Below are positions 1-8,518 of a DNA stretch of 64,000 nucleotides, piece by piece. This DNA is from Bradyrhizobium sp. Tv2a-2. Its GTDB lineage: Bacteria; Pseudomonadota; Alphaproteobacteria; Rhizobiales; Xanthobacteraceae. Under the pieces are notes generated by a model. That model was not told the DNA's origin. It did not search any database and worked only from the letters and a program-made list of their open reading frames with translations. Each line of letters opens with the position of its first letter. The stretch's first letter is position 1. The DNA lies in the NCBI RefSeq assembly GCF_000472425.1, contig NZ_AXAI01000015.1, positions 1-64,000 on the forward strand. Reading direction: 5' to 3'. The position numbers and the translations under genes are program-made.

Positions 1-1
1 C

Positions 2-274
2 TTCCAGAAGGCCTGCAAGCGCCTCGGCCTCAAACACATCCGCACCAAGCCCTACACCCCACAAACCAACGGCAAGGCCGAGCGCTTCATTCAAACCAGC
101 CTGCGCGAGTGGGCTTACGCCCAGGCCTACAACACCTCAAGAGAACGCGCCGCCGAGTTGCCAAGATGGCTCCACCGCTACAATTGGCATCGTCCTCATG
201 GCAGTATCGGGTCTGTACCACCAATCAGCAGGCTCGGCTTGGCCGGGTATAACCTCTTGAGGCTCCACAACTAG
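2..274 (+). mobile_element. IS481-type transposase, C-terminal part, cut by window start
   Basis: An open frame from the window edge to TAG encodes 90 residues. It carries the end of a DDE integrase core, including PYTPQTNGKAERF, where the Glu is the last catalytic acidic residue, followed by the RPHGSIG-like tail typical of IS481/IS3 relatives. The N-terminal part lies outside the window, so I cannot say whether the element is intact. No terminal inverted repeat is obvious in the short gap before the next gene. The IS481 rather than IS3 assignment rests on the tail pattern and is moderately sure. Confidence 0.8.
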
Positions 275-307
275 AGCCGGGGGTTGGGACTGGGGGTGGG
301 GGAGGCC

Positions 308-655
308 ATGACATTTCAGAGAATCGTCGTCGGATTGTTTGTGCTGGTGATCGCGGCCTTGGGCGTCGCCTTCTATATCGACTGGCGCATGGCCACCCAG
401 CTGCGCACCATGAAAGCCTTTGTCGAAGGCTATGTGTTCGCTGAAGCGGTGTCGGCCTGCGAGAAGGCGCCAAGCTCGACGCCGTTCAAGTGGAACAACG
501 GCAAGAACACCTCCATCGTCGGGCTGAACTCGGTCAAGCTCAACAAGTACACCGTCATCGCCAGCTTCACGCTGGTCGCCGACAGCGTTTATTGCGATTA
601 CGATCCCATCAAGCGCAAGGCCGATATCGGCTCGAATTTCCTGGAACGGGACTGA
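308..655 (+). CDS. Small membrane-anchored hypothetical protein
   Basis: 115 residues. A single N-terminal hydrophobic segment (about residues 5-24) is followed by a soluble region with two Cys (CEKAP and YCDYD contexts). I do not recognise a family. I chose the ATG preceded by a purine-rich GGGGGAGG stretch over the in-frame upstream start, which would add eight Gly-rich residues. It starts only 34 bases after the transposase stop, and ends 25 bases before mtnK on the same strand, so it may be co-transcribed with mtnK. Likely periplasm-facing. Confidence 0.65.
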   Translation: MTFQRIVVGLFVLVIAALGVAFYIDWRMATQLRTMKAFVEGYVFAEAVSACEKAPSSTPFKWNNGKNTSIVGLNSVKLNKYTVIASFTLVADSVYCDYDPIKRKADIGSNFLERD

Positions 656-680
656 GCACGGCCACGGAAAAGGAACGGCC

Positions 681-1991
681 ATGACCTCGATAGAGCGACC
701 GCCAGGCGACGCGAGGCCGGGTCCTTATCGCATCCTGCATGAGGCCGAACTGCGGGATTATCTGGCCGGACTTCCAGATGTGGCGGATACGCTTGGCGGC
801 GCACCTGAAAGCTGGTCCATCAGCGAGGTCGGCGACGGCAATCTGAACCTTGTCTTCATCGTCAAGGGGACGGTCGGCGGCATGGCAGTGAAGCAGGCGC
901 TGCCCTATGTGCGCCTGGTCGGCGAGAGCTGGCCGCTGCCGCTGTCGCGCGCGCATTACGAATATCTGGCGCTGACTACGCACGCCCGGCTCGCACCGCG
1001 GCTAGTGCCGCAGATCTTGTACCATGACGAGGCGCTGGCGCTAACTGCCATGGAGCTGTTGTCGCCGCATATCATCATGCGCAGGGGCCTGATCGCCGGT
1101 ACCATCTATCCGCGCTTTGTCGAGGACATCACGACCTTCATGGCGAGGATGCTGTTCTTCACCTCCGACCTTGCCATAACGGCAGCGGAGAAGAAGGAGG
1201 GTGTTGCGGCCTTCGCCGGCAACCATGCACTGTGCAAGATCACCGAGGACCTGATCTTCACCGATCCCTATCGCGAGGCCGAGCAGAACCGCTGGACCTC
1301 ACCCTGGCTCGACAGAACCGCAGCCGCTTTCCGCGAGGACATGGAGGCGCATGTCGCGATCTCCCGGCTCAAGCTCAAATTCATGAGCCAGCCGGAGGCG
1401 CTGATCCATGGCGACCTCCACACCGGATCGATCATGGTTACGGAGAGCGAGACGCGGGTGATCGATCCCGAATTCGCGTTTTACGGTCCGATGGCGTTCG
1501 ACATTGGCGCCATCATCGCCAACCTCGTCATGGCCTATCTCGCCTCGCCCGGCCACGAACGCACGTCCGGCGACCGGCGCGTATTCCAAGCGTGGCTGGT
1601 GGAGACGATCGAAAAAGTCTGGACTGAGTTTGAGCGCAAATTCCTCGAGTTGTGGCGGACCGAAGCGCGCGGCGATGCCTATCCGACAAGTCTTTTCGTG
1701 GGATCGGCCGGCGCATTACATCTGGAGGCCGAGCGCCAGCGCAATATGGATCAGCTGTTCCGCGACACGGTCGGCTTTGCGGCGGCAAAGATCATCCGTC
1801 GTATCCTCGGCCTCGCGCACAATATCGATTTCGAGTGGATCGAGGACACAAGGCTCCGGGCCGTCTGCGAGGCGCGGAGCCTCCGGCTCGCCCGCGCGAT
1901 GCTGACGGACGCAAAATCCTTCACGAATATCGCGGCCGTCACCAAAATGGCGCGCGAGGTGAACGACTGGCGGCCCGATTTTGCGGCGTAG
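681..1991 (+). CDS. mtnK: S-methyl-5-thioribose kinase
   Basis: 436 residues, normal for the family. MtnK phosphorylates S-methyl-5-thioribose to the 1-phosphate in the methionine salvage pathway, in the cytoplasm. The choline-kinase/APH-like fold is visible: nucleotide loop GDGNLNLVF at residues 51-59, catalytic loop HGDLHTGS at 243-250 and metal-binding DPEF at 262-265 followed by YGPMAFDIGA. It converges on a sugar-type ABC importer operon with only 16 bases between the stops. No mtnA (the next pathway step) is in the window. The family call is secure; the link to the importer is inference. Confidence 0.93.
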   Translation: MTSIERPPGDARPGPYRILHEAELRDYLAGLPDVADTLGGAPESWSISEVGDGNLNLVFIVKGTVGGMAVKQALPYVRLVGESWPLPLSRAHYEYLALTTHARLAPRLVPQILYHDEALALTAMELLSPHIIMRRGLIAGTIYPRFVEDITTFMARMLFFTSDLAITAAEKKEGVAAFAGNHALCKITEDLIFTDPYREAEQNRWTSPWLDRTAAAFREDMEAHVAISRLKLKFMSQPEALIHGDLHTGSIMVTESETRVIDPEFAFYGPMAFDIGAIIANLVMAYLASPGHERTSGDRRVFQAWLVETIEKVWTEFERKFLELWRTEARGDAYPTSLFVGSAGALHLEAERQRNMDQLFRDTVGFAAAKIIRRILGLAHNIDFEWIEDTRLRAVCEARSLRLARAMLTDAKSFTNIAAVTKMAREVNDWRPDFAA

Positions 1992-2007
1992 CCGACTGGC
2001 GCTTATC

Positions 2008-3045
2008 CTAATCCGCCGCCTTGGCCCGCAGCCGCTGCGCGTAGACGTTGATCACCAGCGCCGCCAGCAGGATCAAGCCGCGGATCAGGATCTTCAGGAA
2101 GCTGTCGATATTGACGTGATCGAGGCCGTTGTTAAGCACCCCTAGCACGAACAGGCCGACAATCGTGTTGCCGATGCCGCCGCGGCCGCCGAACAGGCTG
2201 GTGCCGCCGACCACGACGGCAGCGATGGAATCAAGCAGATAAGTGTCGAACTCGTTCTGCTGCGCGCTGCCGAAATGGGCGACGCCCAGCATGCCGCCGA
2301 TCCCGGAGCACACAGCTGAAATCACCATGACGCTGCCGAGGATCAGCTTGACGTTGAGGCCGGAATATTCCGCTGCCTCGCGGTTGCCGCCGACCATGTA
2401 GACGTAGCGGCCGAAGCGTGTGTAGGTCAGCACCAGATGGCCGGCGAGCAGCATCAGCGCTGCGACGATAACGATCCAGGGAATGCCGCCGATCGAAGCC
2501 GAGCCCAAAGTTGCTATCAGGTCGGGCACTTTGTAGGCGATCTGGCCGCGCACCAGCAGCGCGGAGATGCCAGCCGCAATCTGCATCATGGCGAGCGTCA
2601 TGATGAAGGAGGGGATGCCGATCACCGTCAGGCCGAAGGCGTTGACCAGGCCGAGCACGGCGCACAGGACAAGCGCCAGCAGGATCGCCGCCCAGCCGGG
2701 CAGGGGAATGTTGGCGATGTTCACGTAGGATTCCTGCAGCGTGAAATAGGCGACCGCAATGCCTGTGACATTGGCAATGGAGGCGATCGACAGATCGATC
2801 TCGGCGCAGAGGATGACGAAGGTCAGCCCGACGGCGATGATGCCGGTGACCGAGACCTGGGTCAGGATGTTGCCAACATTGTCAATGGTCGCGAAGGAGG
2901 GGCTTGCGATCGCGAAGAAGGCCGACAGGAAGATCAAGGTCAGGAACGGCGCGATGTTGCGCATCTGCGAGCGCAGCAGCGCTGCAATCCTCCTTGATCC
3001 CTTGCGGTCGCCCGCAGGCACTGCGGCACTGTCGCTGCTTACCAT
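2008..3045 (-). CDS. Sugar-type ABC transporter permease (RbsC/XylH-like)
   Basis: 345 residues with about eight to ten hydrophobic segments; inner-membrane subunit of a carbohydrate uptake (CUT2) importer. The family signature around the cytoplasmic coupling loop (GGTSLFGGRGG near the C-terminus) is present. A longer open frame exists upstream, but the chosen ATG has a GAGGAG ribosome site five bases ahead, and the upstream extension is Ser/Arg-rich antisense-like sequence inside the ATPase gene. It follows the ATPase gene by 10 bases, so it is the last gene of the three-gene operon. Substrate is not readable from sequence; ribose-like or methylthioribose are candidates because of the adjacent mtnK. 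Confidence 0.9.
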   Translation of the reverse strand: MVSSDSAAVPAGDRKGSRRIAALLRSQMRNIAPFLTLIFLSAFFAIASPSFATIDNVGNILTQVSVTGIIAVGLTFVILCAEIDLSIASIANVTGIAVAYFTLQESYVNIANIPLPGWAAILLALVLCAVLGLVNAFGLTVIGIPSFIMTLAMMQIAAGISALLVRGQIAYKVPDLIATLGSASIGGIPWIVIVAALMLLAGHLVLTYTRFGRYVYMVGGNREAAEYSGLNVKLILGSVMVISAVCSGIGGMLGVAHFGSAQQNEFDTYLLDSIAAVVVGGTSLFGGRGGIGNTIVGLFVLGVLNNGLDHVNIDSFLKILIRGLILLAALVINVYAQRLRAKAAD

Positions 3046-3055
3046 TAGTCGCTCC

Positions 3056-4558
3056 TCACGCCGCTTCGAGCAGGCGGTCCTTGCTGATTTTTTCGCCCGT
3101 GAACTCGCGCACCACCGCGCCGCGCTTGAGCACGATGATGCGGTCGGCGAGCGACAGCACCGTCTCCGGCTCGGTCGAGAGCACGACGATGGCAAGCCCC
3201 TGTTCGCGCAAATGCCTGATGATGTGGATGACGTCGTTCTTGGCGCCGACATCCATGCCGCGGGTCGGCTCGCACAAGACCAGCACGCGCGGCGGGAAGG
3301 TCAGCCATTTGGCGAGCGCGACTTTCTGCTGATTGCCGCCGGAGAGCATGCCGAGATCGAGCTCGACCGCGCTTGGCCTGATCTGCAGCTGCTCGACCTG
3401 GCGCATTGCGATCTCGCGCTCTTGCGACGGCTTCAGCCACAGCGAGGAAATGCGATCGAGAATGCTGATCGAGACGTTCTTGTAGACCGGCTCCTGGTGG
3501 AACAGCATCGCCCGGCGGCTTTCCGGCACGAAGGCGATCCCGGCACGCCGCGCATCGGCGGTCGAGCCGAAGGCTTTCGTTTCGCCGGCGACCTGGAGCT
3601 GTCCGCGATCGGGCTTGAGCTTGCCGAACAGGATGCGGGCGAGCTCGAGCTGCCCGCAGCCCATGAAGCCGTAGACCCCGAGCACTTCACCCGCGCGGGC
3701 CTGGAAGGAGACGTCGTTCAGACTGCGCGCCAGCGAAAGTCCGCTGGCTTCCAGCACGACCGGCGTCTCGCTTGGCGCAGGCAGAGCGACATCGTGGGTG
3801 TAGGTTTCCTCCAGCGCCTCGCGGCCCTTGCCGATCATGGCCTCGATCAGGGTCGCCTTGATGGTGGCGCCTGCTGCCGTATCCATGACTTTCCGGCCAT
3901 TGCGGAAGACAGTCACGGTGTCGGAGATGCCGAGGATATCCTCGATGAAATGCGAGATGAAGATGATCGCGGACCCGGCGTCGCGCAGGCGCCGCAGGGT
4001 TGCAAAGAGACGCTCGACCTCAGGCGGCGACAGCGCCGAGGTCGGCTCGTCCAGGATGATGATGCGGGCGCCCGAGAACAGCACACGCGCGATCTCGATC
4101 AATTGCTGCAGCCCGATCGGCAGGTCGCCGAGCCTGGCCGTCGGATCGACGTCGATGCCAAAGCGCGACAGCTGCTCGCCGGCTTCGCGTGCCATGCGGC
4201 GCCATTGCACGAAGCCGAGTGCATTGGTGGGCTGCACGCCGAGGAAGACGTTCTCGGCGACCGAGAGGTCAGGCGCGACGCTGAGCTCCTGATGCACCAT
4301 GGCAATCCCCGCAGCACGCGCGTCGCGGGTCGAGCGGAAGCGTGTCTCGCGGCCATCCAGCATGAAGCGGCCGGAGAATTCCGGATGCACGCCGGCGATG
4401 ATCTTCATCAGCGTGCTTTTCCCTGCGCCGTTCTCCCCGACCAGACCATGGATCTCGCCGGGTGAGAGCGCGAAGTCGATCCCACGCAGAGCCTCAACGC
4501 CGCCGAAGGCCTTGGTGATCTGCGTGAGTTCGAGGAGAGGGGAGCTTCCCTGCGGCAT
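3056..4558 (-). CDS. Sugar-type ABC transporter ATP-binding protein (RbsA/MglA-like)
   Basis: 500 residues with two fused nucleotide-binding domains, as usual for CUT2 importers. Domain 1 has Walker A GENGAGKST at 41-49 and Walker B ILDEPTSA at 168-175, with the usual degenerate signature (PIGLQQ). Domain 2 has the usual degenerate Walker A (GFMGCGQLE), a perfect LSGGNQQ signature at 405-411, and a Walker B reading VLVLCEPTRG, where Cys429 replaces the magnesium-binding Asp. The catalytic Glu430 remains. It lies between the binding protein (10 bases upstream) and the permease (10 bases downstream). Confidence 0.93.
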   Translation of the reverse strand: MPQGSSPLLELTQITKAFGGVEALRGIDFALSPGEIHGLVGENGAGKSTLMKIIAGVHPEFSGRFMLDGRETRFRSTRDARAAGIAMVHQELSVAPDLSVAENVFLGVQPTNALGFVQWRRMAREAGEQLSRFGIDVDPTARLGDLPIGLQQLIEIARVLFSGARIIILDEPTSALSPPEVERLFATLRRLRDAGSAIIFISHFIEDILGISDTVTVFRNGRKVMDTAAGATIKATLIEAMIGKGREALEETYTHDVALPAPSETPVVLEASGLSLARSLNDVSFQARAGEVLGVYGFMGCGQLELARILFGKLKPDRGQLQVAGETKAFGSTADARRAGIAFVPESRRAMLFHQEPVYKNVSISILDRISSLWLKPSQEREIAMRQVEQLQIRPSAVELDLGMLSGGNQQKVALAKWLTFPPRVLVLCEPTRGMDVGAKNDVIHIIRHLREQGLAIVVLSTEPETVLSLADRIIVLKRGAVVREFTGEKISKDRLLEAA

Positions 4559-4568
4559 TGCGAAGGGC

Positions 4569-5591
4569 TCAGATCAGGAAGTGATCCTCCATCCACTGCA
4601 TTCCGGCCGCGTTGGCTTTGGTCACGACCGGCCCGTCGGTCACGACGTTCTTCGGAATGCCCTGGCCGGTCTTCTCGCCGGCCACCACCGCCGCGACGCC
4701 CGCGACGATCGCGCCACCATGGATGCGGCAGGACGGGTTGCGCACGGTCGCATACATGCGGCCCTCGCTGACCGCCTGGATCGCCGGCGGCATGGCATCG
4801 ACGCCGCCGATCAGGATGCTGGTGCGGTTGTGCGCCTTCATGATGTTGTAGGCGGCAAGCGCCATGTCGTCATTGTGGAAGAAGGCCGCGTCGATCTGCG
4901 GGTATTTGGTGAGATATGTTTCCCACAGCCGCGCGGTCTTCGACACGTCCCAATCCGCCGGCTGGGTGTCGAGCACCTCGATACCAGGATACTGCTTGAT
5001 CACCGAGTTGAAGCCCTTTGCGCGGCCCTGTGCGCCGGTGTGTCCCAGTGCGCCCTGGGTCATGATCACCTTGCCCTTGCCGCCGATGGCGTTGACCAGC
5101 GCCTGGGTCACCGAGGCCCCCATGAACTCGTTGTCGGGAGCGAGGAAGGCGTGCACGTTGATCTGGTCGAGCGGGGCGATCAGCGTATCCATGTCGATCA
5201 CGGGCGTGCCGGCGTCGATCATTTTCTGCACGGGCTGGGTCAGCGTGCCGATGCCGAAGGCCTGGATGGCGACGAAGTCCCATTTCTGCGAGGCCATGTT
5301 GTCGATGGCGGCGCGCTGTTTCACGGCATCGAGCTGGCCGTCGAACCAGGTGACATCGACATTGAACAGCTTGCCCCACCATTCGGCCGCCTGCTTGCCT
5401 TGCGCGCACCAGGTCGCCTGCAGGCCGGCATTGGAGAAGGCGGCCTTCAAGGGCTTCTCGGAGCGGCCGACTTCAGCTGCCATGGCCGGATTGACGCCGA
5501 ATGCGCCCAACAGTGCCGCGGCGGCACCGGCGCCTGCCGTGGAGGTCAGAAGATCACGCCTGCTCGTAGTGGGTTTATCAGTCCCGGACAT
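4569..5591 (-). CDS. Periplasmic sugar-binding protein of the ABC importer, Tat-type signal
   Basis: 340 residues. The N-terminus has a twin-arginine motif SRRDLL about ten residues in, a hydrophobic Ala/Gly stretch and an AMA-AE cleavage site, so export is probably by Tat. The body has the type I periplasmic-binding (RbsB-like) fold: the region around DMDTLIAP, a hinge near GRAKGF, and the FFHNDDMALAAY motif typical of the ribose/galactose group. The chosen ATG has GGGAGCG upstream. It is first in an operon with the ATPase and permease. Substrate is unknown; methylthioribose is a testable guess from the convergent mtnK. Confidence 0.9.
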   Translation of the reverse strand: MSGTDKPTTSRRDLLTSTAGAGAAAALLGAFGVNPAMAAEVGRSEKPLKAAFSNAGLQATWCAQGKQAAEWWGKLFNVDVTWFDGQLDAVKQRAAIDNMASQKWDFVAIQAFGIGTLTQPVQKMIDAGTPVIDMDTLIAPLDQINVHAFLAPDNEFMGASVTQALVNAIGGKGKVIMTQGALGHTGAQGRAKGFNSVIKQYPGIEVLDTQPADWDVSKTARLWETYLTKYPQIDAAFFHNDDMALAAYNIMKAHNRTSILIGGVDAMPPAIQAVSEGRMYATVRNPSCRIHGGAIVAGVAAVVAGEKTGQGIPKNVVTDGPVVTKANAAGMQWMEDHFLI

Positions 5592-5777
5592 CGGTCGCTC
5601 CCATGTGCTTCTTATCACCGGCGACGTCTTGTGCGCCGCGGCTGGAGGATCAGTGTCTCACAATCAATTTCGTCGCGCTACCGGAAGGACGATGCTGCGC
5701 GGCTCTCATCGTTTGTGCACTGCCGTGCGCCCGCTTACGTTCCGGGTAGGCAAAGGCCCCGATTGCGAGAAGTCTCG

Positions 5778-6179
5778 CTACGTTGCCGCTTGGCGGGATA
5801 CGAATTGCTCGATCTCTGCGAGCAGCTCTTGCCACGCCGCGTCGATGTCGTCCGTCCACTGCGTGCCGAGCAATTCGCGCAGCGTGTCCGCGATCACGCC
5901 GAAGAATGCGATGAACAGATCGCGCGGCGTGCCGTAGGCATCATGCGAGACCACCTCGCACGCAATCATGCGGAATTTGCCGCTGCGCTCGCCTGCGAAA
6001 TCCAGCAACGCCTCGGTGGTGAAGGCGAGCATCGATCCCTTCACGAGGTCGCTGCCTTCGCTGCGAAACATCGCAATTGTCTCGGGATGAGCGCGATGCA
6101 GGCGTTGATAGACCAGCGGAGTCAGGTCTCCACAATGCGCGGACGCAAGTTCAAAACTGTGCTGGATGAAATTGATCAC
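5778..6179 (-). CDS. Single-domain globin
   Basis: 133 residues from a GTG start; an in-frame stop lies four codons upstream. The pattern fits a bacterial haemoglobin-like globin: an N-terminal helix ending in LHRAHPETIAMFR, a proximal-His candidate His79 in SHDAYG (as in the HAGYG motif of many bacterial globins), and the H-helix DDIDAAWQELLAEIE. Likely roles are oxygen or nitric oxide binding in the cytoplasm. It is on the same strand and about 190 bases upstream of the ABC importer operon. No reductase domain is fused, so it is not a flavohaemoglobin. Confidence 0.8.
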   Translation of the reverse strand: MINFIQHSFELASAHCGDLTPLVYQRLHRAHPETIAMFRSEGSDLVKGSMLAFTTEALLDFAGERSGKFRMIACEVVSHDAYGTPRDLFIAFFGVIADTLRELLGTQWTDDIDAAWQELLAEIEQFVSRQAAT

Positions 6180-6224
6180 GCCTGCACATCACGTCATTTG
6201 AAATGCCAATGAGAGAGGGGGCTT

Positions 6225-6256
6225 AAAGAAAAAGAGCAGGGCATCGAGCCCTGCTC
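6225..6256 (-). terminator. Rho-independent terminator, minus strand, with no annotated gene upstream
   Basis: A perfect 9-bp stem (GAGCAGGGC / GCCCTGCTC) with a 5-base loop is followed, on the minus strand only, by TTTTTCTTT. The plus-strand flank has no U-run. The next minus-strand gene is the globin, which starts downstream of this site, so the terminator ends some other minus-strand transcript coming from above about 6260. Confidence 0.8.
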
Positions 6257-6430
6257 CAAAAATTGTGTCGACCCTATTATCCCGCAAAGTTTGGATTTGA
6301 TCTTGGCTGGCGGGGCAACGCTGCTTTTGCGCGTTAGGGCTCCTCCCGAGACTTGGACCACCAGGCTCGAACCCTCGGGCTCAGCCTGCGCGCAGATTCC
6401 TAGACCAGTTTTGCTTTTTTGTCATCAATT
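6257..6430 (-). ncRNA. Candidate small RNA ending at the orphan terminator
   Basis: This stretch has no convincing coding frame but can fold on the minus strand. GGCT and CCCGAG segments (about 6371-6386 on plus) pair with CTCGGG and AGCC (about 6336-6351), separated by an internal loop, giving a long imperfect helix before the strong terminator at 6234-6256. I do not recognise it as 6S, tmRNA, SRP RNA or a named riboswitch. The existence of a transcript is inference; the 5' end is a guess. Confidence 0.3.
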
Positions 6431-6546
6431 TCAGCAACGAATGTTCAAACTTCGAGCAGTTTTCGTAATGATTGCGAGTTGACCAGAGCAACCCTGTTGG
6501 GTATGCCGGCTCGCCCTCGATTGCGGTAATATAGTAAGGAAATACT

Positions 6547-6595
6547 CCGCCCGGCTATTTCGTCGGGCCTACAGCAATTCGGCAACGCCGGGCGG
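6547..6595 (+). promoter_or_regulatory. Possible leader with two competing hairpins upstream of the copper operon
   Basis: CCGCCCGGC at 6547-6555 can pair perfectly with GCCGGGCGG at 6587-6595 (9 bp), or its centre can pair with CGGGC at 6564-6568 to give a short local hairpin. The two folds exclude each other. It lies about 100 bases before the first gene of the copper operon on the same strand. No U-run or known riboswitch consensus is visible, so this is a weak regulatory candidate. Confidence 0.3.
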
Positions 6596-6696
6596 AAATC
6601 TCTGCGATTTCGACCGGAAAGCCGCCGCTTTGCGGTGGAACGCCTCGACTTGGCAGACCCGTGGTGGTTAGGTGGCGCGCCTTGGTGGATTCCCCG

Positions 6697-7074
6697 ATGC
6701 GGCGACAGCTTCAGAAGTTCCTTCCGGTCGTATTGATCGCGTTGGCGGTGCAGATCCTTGCACCGATTGCTGCCTCTTGGGCTGCGGCCGCCACCGCTTC
6801 CGACCCGCTACGGGCGGCCGAAATCTGCCATAGCATCCTCGGGGAGAGTTCCGGGCAGACCGATCCGGGCACCGACCAGCATGCCCATGACGGAGCCTGT
6901 CTCATCTGCTGTGCGGTGCAGGCAGGGGCCGCGGTCGATTCGCCGCAGCAGGCGGCTTTCCCGGTTCCTTACCGCCAGACCACCCGGGTGATCTGGCACA
7001 TTGCCGTGCGGGACGTCTCGCCGGCCCGTACCGGCTCCAATACGCAGGCCCGCGCGCCGCCGCTGCCGCTGTGA
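6697..7074 (+). CDS. DUF2946 family protein, probable periplasmic metal-site protein
   Basis: 125 residues. An N-terminal signal or membrane segment (about residues 5-29) ends in an Ala-rich stretch, followed by EICHS and a HAHDGACLICC cluster. DUF2946 proteins have this spacing (a His pair before CxxC) and are often encoded in copper loci; their biochemical role is not established. The chosen ATG begins MRRQLQKF as in family members; a frame open further upstream adds non-family residues. First gene of the copper operon, 58 bases before the outer-membrane barrel gene. Confidence 0.75.
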   Translation: MRRQLQKFLPVVLIALAVQILAPIAASWAAAATASDPLRAAEICHSILGESSGQTDPGTDQHAHDGACLICCAVQAGAAVDSPQQAAFPVPYRQTTRVIWHIAVRDVSPARTGSNTQARAPPLPL

Positions 7075-7132
7075 GGCTTGCGGCCAATTCGGCCGCTGAA
7101 CCATCACCGTCGCTTGCCAGCGGAGATCTACA

Positions 7133-8131
7133 ATGTCCTTCCGTCTTTTGCGCACGGGTCTGTTTGGATTCGGCGTCGCTCTTGCTCCACTCTACCCAGG
7201 CCTAGCCCACGAAATCGTCGGCAATCGCTTCTTCCCGGCCACGCTCACCATCGACGATCCCGGCGTCAATGACGAGTTGTCGCTTCCGACTGTCGACAGT
7301 TTCAACACCGGCGACGTTCCGCCGGTGCGACAGCGCGACATCTCCGCCGAGTTCTCCAAGCGGATCACCGAGGATTTTGCGATATCGTTCGGCACGACCT
7401 ACACCTTCCTCGGACCAATCGATCCGACGGCGGCCGGGGCCAACGGTTTCCAGAACCTGGAGACCACATTCAAATATCGGGTGTTCAAAAACCCCGAGCA
7501 TGAGTTCGTGATGTCGGTGGGCCTAAGCGTGGAGTGGAGCGGCTCCGGCTCTGCCACAGTGGGCGCCGAACCCTTCAACACCTACACGCCAACGGTCTAT
7601 TTCGGCAAAGGCTTGGGCGATTTGCCGGACACACTGTCGTGGCTCAGGCCAGTCGCGATCACCGGCCAGGTCGGCTACGGAATCCCGGACCGGAATTTCA
7701 CGACGACCTTCGGGGTTGATCCCGACACCGGCGCTCCGACTGCAGACACCGAGTTTAACCCGCGTGTGCTGAACTGGGGCCTGAGCATTCAATACAGCAT
7801 GCCCTACCTGAAATCGTCGGTGGTCGATCTGGGCCTGCCGGATTTCATCAATCACCTGATCCCTTTGGTCGAGGCCAATCTGCAGACGCCGATGTCGAAC
7901 ACCCTAACCTCGGGGACACTGACCACCGGTACCATCAACCCTGGCGTGATCTGGGTCGGCAACACCTTCCAAGTCGGCGTCGAGGCGCTGATCCCGATCA
8001 ATCGGCAAAGCGGCAGTAATGTTGGTGTAATCGCGCAGCTACACCTTTACCTCGATGACATTGATCCGCATGGGATCGGCAAGCCGCTGTTCGGCGGTCC
8101 GGTCCAACCCGCCAGCCCCTTCAGGAATTGA
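7133..8131 (+). CDS. Outer-membrane beta-barrel protein of the copper cluster (MetA-pathway-like)
   Basis: 332 residues. A signal peptide ending near GLAHE is followed by alternating amphipathic strands rich in aromatic residues and ending in LHLYLDDI, the pattern of small transporter-like barrels related to the phenol-degradation MetA family. It sits between DUF2946 and copC on the same strand and ends 14 bases before copC, so it is probably an outer-membrane component or channel of the copper system. Neither substrate nor pore activity can be seen directly. Moderately sure of topology, unsure of function. Confidence 0.7.
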   Translation: MSFRLLRTGLFGFGVALAPLYPGLAHEIVGNRFFPATLTIDDPGVNDELSLPTVDSFNTGDVPPVRQRDISAEFSKRITEDFAISFGTTYTFLGPIDPTAAGANGFQNLETTFKYRVFKNPEHEFVMSVGLSVEWSGSGSATVGAEPFNTYTPTVYFGKGLGDLPDTLSWLRPVAITGQVGYGIPDRNFTTTFGVDPDTGAPTADTEFNPRVLNWGLSIQYSMPYLKSSVVDLGLPDFINHLIPLVEANLQTPMSNTLTSGTLTTGTINPGVIWVGNTFQVGVEALIPINRQSGSNVGVIAQLHLYLDDIDPHGIGKPLFGGPVQPASPFRN

Positions 8132-8145
8132 GCAAGGAATTGACC

Positions 8146-8502
8146 ATGCGACACCCGTCCCTGATCGCAACCATCCCGCTTCTCCTCGTGCTCGCCACCG
8201 GCGCCGCTCAGGCGCATGCCATGCTCGACCACGCCGAGCCGCGCGTCGGCAACAAGGTCGCCAGCCCGCCCAAGGAAGTCACCCTGTGGTTCACCCAGAA
8301 GCTCGAGCCTGCCTTCTCGACTGTCACCGTGACCAATCCCGCTGGCGAGCGCGTCGACAGCGGCAAGGCGCGGGTCAGCGGCAACCAGATGTCCATTCCG
8401 CTGCGACCCGGCGGGGCCGGCACCTATCACGTCAACTGGCACGTGCTGTCGGTGGATACGCATACGACCGAAGGCAACTTCACCTTCCAGGTCGGCCAGT
8501 AG
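8146..8502 (+). CDS. copC: Periplasmic copper-binding protein CopC
   Basis: 118 residues. The signal peptide ends AQA, so the mature protein begins with His (HAMLDHAEP), the expected copper-ligating N-terminal His. A second ligand set, Asp and His in SVDTHTTEGNF, lies near the C-terminus. The fold is the small CopC beta-sandwich. The start used has an AAGGAA site just upstream; an in-frame start six codons earlier overlaps the preceding stop. It is followed after 16 bases by copD, and CopC is known to hand copper to CopD. Confidence 0.93.
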   Translation: MRHPSLIATIPLLLVLATGAAQAHAMLDHAEPRVGNKVASPPKEVTLWFTQKLEPAFSTVTVTNPAGERVDSGKARVSGNQMSIPLRPGGAGTYHVNWHVLSVDTHTTEGNFTFQVGQ

Positions 8503-8518
8503 TGGCAGCAGGAAGGCC

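Noticed and set aside
2759..6212. Long plus-strand frames across the ABC importer and globin
   Set aside because: Antisense shadows of real minus-strand genes; the minus-strand products show clear family motifs.
6361..6390. GGTTCGAGCC on the minus strand, like a tRNA or tmRNA T-loop
   Set aside because: No acceptor stem, D-arm or anticodon arm can be drawn, and no tag-peptide sequence is near.
6291..6482. A 63-codon plus-strand frame in the structured gap
   Set aside because: No ribosome site, odd composition, and it lies antisense to the candidate small RNA.
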